A DNA stretch of 7,880 bases from Rhodoferax sp. (GTDB taxonomy: Bacteria > Pseudomonadota > Gammaproteobacteria > Burkholderiales > Burkholderiaceae). The stretch covers positions 1 through 7,880 of the forward strand of contig JAQGNA010000056.1 of the NCBI GenBank assembly GCA_028292075.1. Direction: 5' to 3'. Below are positions 1-4,720 of this stretch, one piece after another; positions within the stretch are counted from its first letter, which is position 1; every line of letters begins with the position of its first letter. The notes below the pieces were generated by a model. That model searched no databases. It was not told where the DNA came from and worked only from the letters and a program-made list of their open reading frames with translations. The position numbers and the translations under genes are program-made.

Positions 1-217
1 CATGTGCGCCGAAAATGAACTGGTGAAGATGCGCCTTTCCAAACAGATGCCCGGCGTAGGCGACAGCACCCAGCCCTGCGAACAGGCCGGGCGCGTGCTC
101 GACGTGAGGATGTCCGTGCTGCCCACGCCGAACCCGAGCTTCCGGCGCGTCGACGCCCAGGTGTTCGACGGAAATTCGCCAATTCTTCGAATCTCCACCG
201 TGGTGGGGAGGTTCTGA
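1..217 (+). CDS. gspI: GspI, type II secretion minor pseudopilin (C-terminal fragment)
   Basis: The gene is cut by the left edge of the window, so only about the last 71 residues are visible. The N-terminal prepilin signal and hydrophobic helix lie upstream. The visible part matches the GspI C-terminal domain: a CAENEL stretch (the family's W-V-A-x-N-E-L region), then PGVGDS, an EQAGR segment, and TPNPSFRRVDAQVF, which corresponds to the family's T-x-N-P-x-x-R-R-V core strand. In the family, GspI forms the tip of the periplasmic pseudopilus with GspJ and GspK. The ATG at position 2 is internal, not a start, because it falls inside the conserved domain. The stop TGA (215-217) shares its last base with the gspJ start (TGATG), which implies translational coupling. 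Identification is by sequence recognition and is supported by the neighbouring gsp genes. Confidence 0.92.
   Translation, partial: MCAENELVKMRLSKQMPGVGDSTQPCEQAGRVLDVRMSVLPTPNPSFRRVDAQVFDGNSPILRISTVVGRF
205..211 (+). promoter_or_regulatory. Ribosome binding site of gspJ
   Basis: GGGGAGG lies inside the 3' end of gspI, five bases before the ATG at 217. It supports that ATG as the gspJ start. Confidence 0.8.
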
Positions 218-924
218 TGCCCCCCAAGCTGGTCGCTTCGCGCGCGCCATCGCGCCACCGCGCCCGCGGCTTTACGCTGGTCGAGCTGCTGGTGGCGCTG
301 TTCGTGATGGCGCTGCTGGCCATGCTGAGCTGGCGCGGCCTGGACGGGATGACGCGCGCGCAGGAAACGACCCGGCAGCGGGCCGACGAGGTGCTGTCGC
401 TGCAGGCCGGCCTGTCGCAATGGAAAGCCGACCTCGACGCGCTGGTCCACCTGCCGCAGGCCGAGGCCATCGACTGGGACGGACGTGGGCTCTTCATGAC
501 GCGCCTCAGCTCCGACCCGCAGGCCGTCGGGCCGCTGGTGGTGGCCTGGACGCGCCGCAATGTGGACGGCACCGACCAATGGCTGCGCTGGCAGTCGCCG
601 CCGGTGCGCAACCGCAACGAACTGGCGGAGGCCTGGTCGCAGGCTTCGCTGTGGGCGCAAAACCCCGGTGAGGAGCAGCGCCGCCGCGAGGTGGCCATCA
701 CGCCGCTGGCGGAGTGGAAGCTTTACTTTTACCGCGACGGCGCGTGGACGAATCCGCAGTCGAGCAGCGTGACGGTGCAGCCGCAGGGCATCGGGCAAGC
801 GGTGGAGGACCAGGAGATTCCCGACGGCGTGCGGCTGGTGCTCACATTGCCGCCCGGCCAAGCGCTGGCCGGCGTGCTGACGCAGGACTGGGTGCGGCCC
901 ACCGTGGGCGGAGGCAAGTCATGA
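217..924 (+). CDS. gspJ: GspJ, type II secretion minor pseudopilin
   Basis: A 235-residue minor pseudopilin that, in the family, sits at the tip of the T2SS pseudopilus with GspH, GspI and GspK. The N-terminus is a clear type IV prepilin leader: a basic segment of 18 residues ending in RARG, then FTLVELLVALFVMALLAML. Cleavage and N-methylation by the prepilin peptidase (GspO/PilD) is predicted between Gly18 and Phe19. The conserved Glu is at mature position +5 (Glu23). The hydrophobic helix covers about residues 19-38, followed by a globular periplasmic domain. Residues RGLDGMTRAQ and the downstream QWKADLDAL region are typical of GspJ and differ from GspG or GspH. Length is in the normal range. 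The start is fixed by a strong Shine-Dalgarno (205-211) and the one-base overlap with gspI. The stop overlaps the gspK start (ATGA). I see no truncation or frameshift. Confidence 0.95.
   Translation: MPPKLVASRAPSRHRARGFTLVELLVALFVMALLAMLSWRGLDGMTRAQETTRQRADEVLSLQAGLSQWKADLDALVHLPQAEAIDWDGRGLFMTRLSSDPQAVGPLVVAWTRRNVDGTDQWLRWQSPPVRNRNELAEAWSQASLWAQNPGEEQRRREVAITPLAEWKLYFYRDGAWTNPQSSSVTVQPQGIGQAVEDQEIPDGVRLVLTLPPGQALAGVLTQDWVRPTVGGGKS
910..914 (+). promoter_or_regulatory. Ribosome binding site of gspK
   Basis: GGAGG lies in the last codons of gspJ, six bases before the ATG at 921. It fixes the gspK start there and argues against the in-frame upstream ATG at 714, which would lie deep inside gspJ. 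Confidence 0.8.
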
Positions 925-1949
925 GCGCCACGCCCCGACGCCAACGCGGCGCCGCCCTGCTGATGGCGATGCTCACCGTCACCCTGGTCGCCACCTTTGC
1001 CGCCGCCTCGCTTTGGCAGCAATGGCGCAGCGTGGAGGTGGAGACGGCCGAGCGCTCGCGGGTGCAGTCGTCGTGGGTGCTCACCGGCGCGCTCGACTGG
1101 GCCCGGCTCATCTTGCGCGAAGATGGCCGCCAGACCAGTGGCGGCGTCGTCGACCACCTGGGCGAGCCTTGGGCCGTACCTCTGCAGGAATCGCGCCTGT
1201 CCACTTTTCTGGCGGCCGACCGCGACCATGTGGCCGACCCCAATGACGATGTCGACGCCTTTCTCTCGGGCCAGATCATCGACCTGCAATCGCGGTTGAA
1301 CATCACCAACCTCATCGACGGCACCAAGGTTTCCGAGGTGTCGTACAAAGCCTTCACCCGCCTCTTCGAGCAGTTGAACCTGCCGGTGCAGGAACTGTCG
1401 GTCATGGCGGAAAACATGCGGCTGGCTGCGCAGTCGGGCGTGCTCGCAGTGCAGAGCGTCGTACCGGCCAGCGGCGTGACCGCGCCCGCCAGCAGCGGCA
1501 ACGTGCTGCCCCTGGTGCCTCAGCGTGTCGAAGACCTGGGCTGGCTGGGCCTTTCGCCCGGTACGGTGGCGGCCTTGCAACCCTACGTCACGTTGTTGCC
1601 ATCGCGCAGCCCGGTCAACCTCAACACCGCTTCGCTCGAAGTGCTTCAGGCCAGCATCGCCGGCATCGGCCGCTCCGATGCCCAACGGCTGATGGCGGCA
1701 CGGGCGCGCAACCCGTTCAAGACCATCGCCGACGTGAAGACCCTGCTTGGCCAGGACGCGCTGGTGGTCAGCGACACCGAACACAGCGTGACCACCCGCT
1801 ACTTCGAGGTCGTGGGCCGCCTGCGCATCGGCGCCAACATGGTGGTCGAGGATTCGGTGGTGCAACGCGACGGCATCAACGTGGTCACGCTCTACCGGCA
1901 ACGCAGCGCCGCGGACCCGGCCGCCGTGGCTTTGGTCAACGCCCGCTGA
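921..1949 (+). CDS. gspK: GspK, large minor pseudopilin of type II secretion
   Basis: A 342-residue protein, the largest of the minor pseudopilins, which in the family caps the pseudopilus tip. It begins with a short basic leader ending RRQRG, followed by the hydrophobic helix AALLMAMLTVTLVATFAAA. Prepilin-peptidase cleavage is predicted after Gly10. Mature position +5 is Met, not Glu, as is usual for GspK. The large soluble domain contains DLQSRLNITNL (residues 121-131), a well-conserved GspK segment. A helix-hairpin-helix/SAM-like region typical of the family follows: SPVNLNTA (230-237), then AGIGRSDAQRLMAAR and NPFKTIADV (to about residue 272). The start overlaps the gspJ stop (ATGA) and has a GGAGG six bases upstream. 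The frame is open further upstream to an ATG at 714, but that extension would lie inside gspJ and bury the prepilin leader. The gene ends at 1949 and is followed by a 42-base gap. Confidence 0.95.
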   Translation: MSATPRRQRGAALLMAMLTVTLVATFAAASLWQQWRSVEVETAERSRVQSSWVLTGALDWARLILREDGRQTSGGVVDHLGEPWAVPLQESRLSTFLAADRDHVADPNDDVDAFLSGQIIDLQSRLNITNLIDGTKVSEVSYKAFTRLFEQLNLPVQELSVMAENMRLAAQSGVLAVQSVVPASGVTAPASSGNVLPLVPQRVEDLGWLGLSPGTVAALQPYVTLLPSRSPVNLNTASLEVLQASIAGIGRSDAQRLMAARARNPFKTIADVKTLLGQDALVVSDTEHSVTTRYFEVVGRLRIGANMVVEDSVVQRDGINVVTLYRQRSAADPAAVALVNAR

Positions 1950-1973
1950 AACGTCATTCCACCTCTCTACAAT
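1946..1973 (+). promoter_or_regulatory. Possible sigma70-type promoter before gspL
   Basis: TACAAT at 1968-1973 matches the -10 consensus TATAAT at five of six positions. CTGAAA at 1946-1951 matches TTGACA at four of six, with a 16-base spacer. A transcript would start near 1980, leaving an untranslated leader of only about 12 bases before the gspL ATG at 1992. The element lies in the longest gap between genes in the window. This is inference from sequence alone; an internal operon promoter is not proven, and the -35 overlaps the gspK stop codon. Confidence 0.35.
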
Positions 1974-1995
1974 GGCCGCCGAATCCCGCCCATGA
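1972..1995 (+). other. Seven-codon mini-ORF coupled to the gspL start
   Basis: ATG at 1972 opens a short frame encoding MAAESRP, with its stop TGA at 1993-1995. That stop overlaps the gspL ATG (1992-1994) in an ATGA arrangement like those at gspJ/gspK and gspL/gspM. gspL has no recognisable Shine-Dalgarno, so reinitiation after this frame is conceivable. The mini-ORF itself also lacks an obvious ribosome binding site and could be chance. Confidence 0.2.
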
Positions 1996-3359
1996 GCACC
2001 CTGATCGTCCTGCTTCCCCTGCTTCCGCTGGAATCCCTCGGCGCGGCGACCCTCTACGACTACGTGCTGTCGGACGATGACCGCACGCCCACCCAGCACG
2101 ATCGCGCCGCGGCGTCGCTGTTGCCCGCCGGTGCACGGGGGGTGACCGAAGTGGTGGCCGTGGTGCCGGCCAGGGCCCTGTCGTGGCACCGCGTGGAACT
2201 GCCCAAGGGCAGCTTCGGCCGCGCCACCCTCGGCAAGGGCGGCGGCCGCGGCACCGGCGGTGGCACGCCGCGCCTGCGCGCCCTGTTCGACGGCCTGCTC
2301 GAAGACCGCCTGCTCGAAGAGCCGGGCGACCTGCATTTTGCGGTGCAGCCCGATGCGCATGACGGCGCCGCGGTATGGGTTGCGGCCTGCCAGCGCGACT
2401 GGTTGCGAGCGGCGCTCGCTCCCTTCGAAGCGGTGAAGCGGCCAGTGACGCGCATCGTGCCCGAGTTCGCCCCCGCCCCGGAAGACAACACTGTCGACCT
2501 GCCCCCATTGCAGGTGATGGGCAGTGTCGATGCGCCACTGATTGCCAGCATCACACCGCAGGGCGTGAGCCTGCTGCCATTGAATGCCGGCACCCTGGCC
2601 CTGGCCCTGGCCCAGCGCCAGACGGCTGGCGGCCCGCTGGCCACGGCGGGCGATGTCGTGCCCATCGTCGCCGAACCCGCGGTGGCGCAACTGGCCGAGG
2701 CCGTGGCGGGCCACCCGGTGACCATCGGTACGCCGGCCCAACGCTTTCTGGACGCCGCGCACAGCCGTTGGGACCTGGCCCAGTTCGAATTCAGCAGCTC
2801 CGGCCGCAGCCGCGCCTTCAAGCAGGCCGGCCAGCGCGCCAGCTTCCTGTGGCAGGCGCCGCAGTGGCGGGCGGCGCGCTGGGGGGTCGGCGTACTGCTG
2901 GCGGCCCAGGTGGTCGGGCTCAATGCCTGGGCCTGGAAGGAATCGTCCAGCCTGGAAAGTCAACGGGCGTTGATCCGCAACACCCTGACGCAAACCTTCC
3001 CCAACGTACGGGTGGTGGTCGACGCGCCGGTGCAGATGGAACGCGAACTCGTCAACCTGCGCCAGGCAGCCGGTGCCGCGTCCGGCCGCGACCTCGAAGC
3101 CATGCTCGGGGCCGTCGCCGAGACCGCACCGCCCGGCGTGGTGCTGACCGCCATCGACTTCAACAACGGCGAAGCCCGCATCCGGGGCCTCGGCGAACAG
3201 GGCCGCGAACTCGCGGGGCCGCTCGCCGGCAGGGGCTATGCCGCACGGGCCGACGGCGACCAGCTGGTGGTCCAGACGGCTTCGTCCTCTTCCTCCACGT
3301 CGAACACTTCAAACACTTTGCCATCCAGCCTTTCCGCCGCGCCCAGGAGCCTGCCATGA
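1992..3359 (+). CDS. gspL: GspL, inner-membrane platform protein linking the ATPase GspE
   Basis: A 455-residue bitopic inner-membrane protein. In the family, the cytoplasmic N-terminal domain has an actin-like fold and binds the ATPase GspE, and a single transmembrane helix leads to a small ferredoxin-like periplasmic domain that pairs with GspM. Here the cytoplasmic part spans about residues 1-290 and includes VVPARALSWHRVELPKG and the LFDGLLEDRLLEEP segment typical of GspL. The membrane helix is about 296-315 (WGVGVLLAAQVVGLNAWAW). The periplasmic domain is about 316-428 and includes TFPNVRVVVD and a strand near DFNNGEARIRG. Two oddities stand out. One is a Gly-rich insert at residues 81-92. 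The other is a Ser/Thr/Asn-rich tail at 429-455 beyond the normal domain end. The start is the first ATG after the gap; no good Shine-Dalgarno precedes it. The stop overlaps gspM (ATGA). Confidence 0.93.
   Translation: MSTLIVLLPLLPLESLGAATLYDYVLSDDDRTPTQHDRAAASLLPAGARGVTEVVAVVPARALSWHRVELPKGSFGRATLGKGGGRGTGGGTPRLRALFDGLLEDRLLEEPGDLHFAVQPDAHDGAAVWVAACQRDWLRAALAPFEAVKRPVTRIVPEFAPAPEDNTVDLPPLQVMGSVDAPLIASITPQGVSLLPLNAGTLALALAQRQTAGGPLATAGDVVPIVAEPAVAQLAEAVAGHPVTIGTPAQRFLDAAHSRWDLAQFEFSSSGRSRAFKQAGQRASFLWQAPQWRAARWGVGVLLAAQVVGLNAWAWKESSSLESQRALIRNTLTQTFPNVRVVVDAPVQMERELVNLRQAAGAASGRDLEAMLGAVAETAPPGVVLTAIDFNNGEARIRGLGEQGRELAGPLAGRGYAARADGDQLVVQTASSSSSTSNTSNTLPSSLSAAPRSLP
2593..2613 (+). repeat. 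Tandem hexamer CCCTGG, three copies, in gspL
   Basis: CCCTGG is repeated three times (2593-2610), followed by CCC, and encodes the alternating Leu-Ala run LALALA of GspL. Gain or loss of a unit would stay in frame. It is likely a by-product of GC-rich codon choice. Confidence 0.6.
3345..3349 (+). promoter_or_regulatory. Ribosome binding site of gspM
   Basis: AGGAG lies six bases before the ATG at 3356, within the last codons of gspL. It fixes the gspM start. Confidence 0.75.
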
Positions 3360-3856
3360 AGCTGCCCGCCCCGCTCCAGCCGCACTGGGACCGGCTCGCC
3401 CCACGCGAACGCCGCAGCGTGCTTGCAGCCGCCGCCCTGGTCGGCCTCGCGCTGTTGTGGTGGATTGCGCTGGCGCCGGCGCTGCGCACGCTTCAGGGGG
3501 CCGAGACGCAGCACCGCGTGCTCGACGCGCAATTGCAAACCATGCTGCGGCTGCAGGCCGAAGCGCAGGCTTTGCAATCAAGGCCGAAGCTCGCCTTCGA
3601 TGAAGCCGTGCGCGCACTCGAAGCCTCGGTCAAACAGCGCTTCGGGCCCGCCGCACAGCTCAGCGTGGCGGGCGAGCGCGCCACTGTCACGCTCAAGGGC
3701 GCGCCGGCCGCGGCTGTCTCCGAATGGCTGGCCCAGGCCCGTGTCGACGCACGCGCCTTGCCAGCCGAGGCGCGCCTGCTGCGCAGCCCGAGCGCCGTCA
3801 CCGCCACCGGCCCCACGTGGGACGGCGTGCTGGTGATGAACCTTCCGGCCCGCTGA
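3356..3856 (+). CDS. gspM: GspM, inner-membrane platform protein of type II secretion
   Basis: A 166-residue bitopic membrane protein with the GspM layout. It has a short cytoplasmic N-terminus containing PRERRSV, a transmembrane helix at about residues 21-43 (VLAAAALVGLALLWWIALAP), a helical, probably coiled-coil stretch to about residue 75 that is rich in Gln, Leu and Ala, and a small alpha/beta periplasmic domain to the end. The PRER...LA.....LL.W....P pattern before and in the helix is typical of GspM. In the family it forms the membrane platform with GspL, stabilising it, and contacts GspC and GspF. The ATG overlaps the gspL stop (ATGA) and has an AGGAG six bases upstream, so the two partners are probably translated together. 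The length is normal and I see nothing broken. Confidence 0.92.
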   Translation: MKLPAPLQPHWDRLAPRERRSVLAAAALVGLALLWWIALAPALRTLQGAETQHRVLDAQLQTMLRLQAEAQALQSRPKLAFDEAVRALEASVKQRFGPAAQLSVAGERATVTLKGAPAAAVSEWLAQARVDARALPAEARLLRSPSAVTATGPTWDGVLVMNLPAR

Positions 3857-3876
3857 GCGCCCCCTTCCCGCGCCCA

Positions 3877-4716
3877 ATGGCACGTCGCTCCACCTTTTTC
3901 CCTGCCCGGCCCGGAGCCGTCGCACGAGCGCCCGCCGACGTGCGCCCGTGGCGCTGGGCGGTGGCCGGTGGCAGCCTGGGTTTGCTGCTGGCCGTGCTGC
4001 TGTTCGCCCCGGCGCGCTGGCTTGCGGCGGCGGTGGAACAGGCGAGCGAAGCGCATGTGCGGCTGGCCGATCCGCGCGGCACGGTTTGGGACGGCTCGGC
4101 CCAGCTGGTGCTGTCCGGCGGCGCCGGCAGCCGCGACCAGACCGCCCTGCCCGATCGCCTGACCTGGCGCCTGCGCCCTGCCCTGGCCGAAGGCGGCATC
4201 GCGTTGTCGGCGCAGCTGCAGGCCCTGTGCTGCATGGCCCAGCCCTGGCAGGCGGCGGCGCGGCCACGCTGGGGCGGTGCGGTGGTGACCCTGGCCGACG
4301 CCAGCGCCCGCCTGCCCGCCATCCTGCTGGCCGGGCTCGGCACGCCCTGGAACACGCTGCAGCCCGAGGGCCAGCTGATCCTGTCGACACGCGGCCTGGT
4401 CATCGACCTGAACGCCGGCCGGCTGGTGCTCGGTGGCCAGGCGGTGCTGGAGGCGCTCACGGTGTCCTCGCGCCTCTCCACCCTGAAACCCATGGGCAGC
4501 TACCGCCTCACCGTGGCCGGAGGCGCCACGCCCACCCTGCAACTCGAAACACTCGAAGGCAGCCTGCAACTCAGCGGCAGTGGCCGCTGGGTCGGCTCGC
4601 GGCTGCGCTTCGACGGCGTCGCCACGGCGGCACCGGACTCCGCCGACGCCTTGTCGAATCTTTTGAACATCATCGGACGGCGCGATGGCGTACGCTCCCT
4701 CATCAAAGTGGGTTAA
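3877..4716 (+). CDS. gspN: GspN, type II secretion accessory protein
   Basis: A 279-residue protein with a basic N-terminus, a membrane helix at about residues 27-43 (WAVAGGSLGLLLAVLLF) and a beta-rich region expected to lie in the periplasm. The motif APARWLAAAVEQ followed by DPRGTVWDGSAQLVL, and the later FDGVA and LLNIIGRRDG near the C-terminus, are characteristic of GspN. GspN is present in only some T2SS clusters and its precise role is not settled. A vicinal cysteine pair occurs at residues 118-119 (ALCCMAQPW); its role is unknown. The start chosen is the ATG 20 bases after the gspM stop, which leaves a short basic segment ahead of the helix. No clear Shine-Dalgarno precedes it. An in-frame GTG at 3817, inside gspM, is a less likely alternative. 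Four bases separate its stop from the preferred gspD start. Confidence 0.88.
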   Translation: MARRSTFFPARPGAVARAPADVRPWRWAVAGGSLGLLLAVLLFAPARWLAAAVEQASEAHVRLADPRGTVWDGSAQLVLSGGAGSRDQTALPDRLTWRLRPALAEGGIALSAQLQALCCMAQPWQAAARPRWGGAVVTLADASARLPAILLAGLGTPWNTLQPEGQLILSTRGLVIDLNAGRLVLGGQAVLEALTVSSRLSTLKPMGSYRLTVAGGATPTLQLETLEGSLQLSGSGRWVGSRLRFDGVATAAPDSADALSNLLNIIGRRDGVRSLIKVG

Positions 4717-4720
4717 CTCC

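Noticed and set aside
714..920. In-frame 69-codon upstream extension of gspK
   Set aside because: It would lie inside gspJ and move the prepilin leader to the middle of the protein. The ATG at 921 has a good ribosome binding site and ATGA coupling.
729..2993. Very long open frame on the minus strand (754 codons) opposite gspJ, gspK and gspL
   Set aside because: It is antisense to three well-supported genes. Its composition is rich in Arg, Gly, Ala, His and Gln without domain-like motifs, as expected for the shadow of high-GC coding DNA.
4651..4696. TTGTCG/TTGAAC with TACGCT as a possible promoter for gspD
   Set aside because: Spacing from TTGAAC to TACGCT is about 22 bases and the -10 match is poor. 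It lies inside gspN coding sequence.
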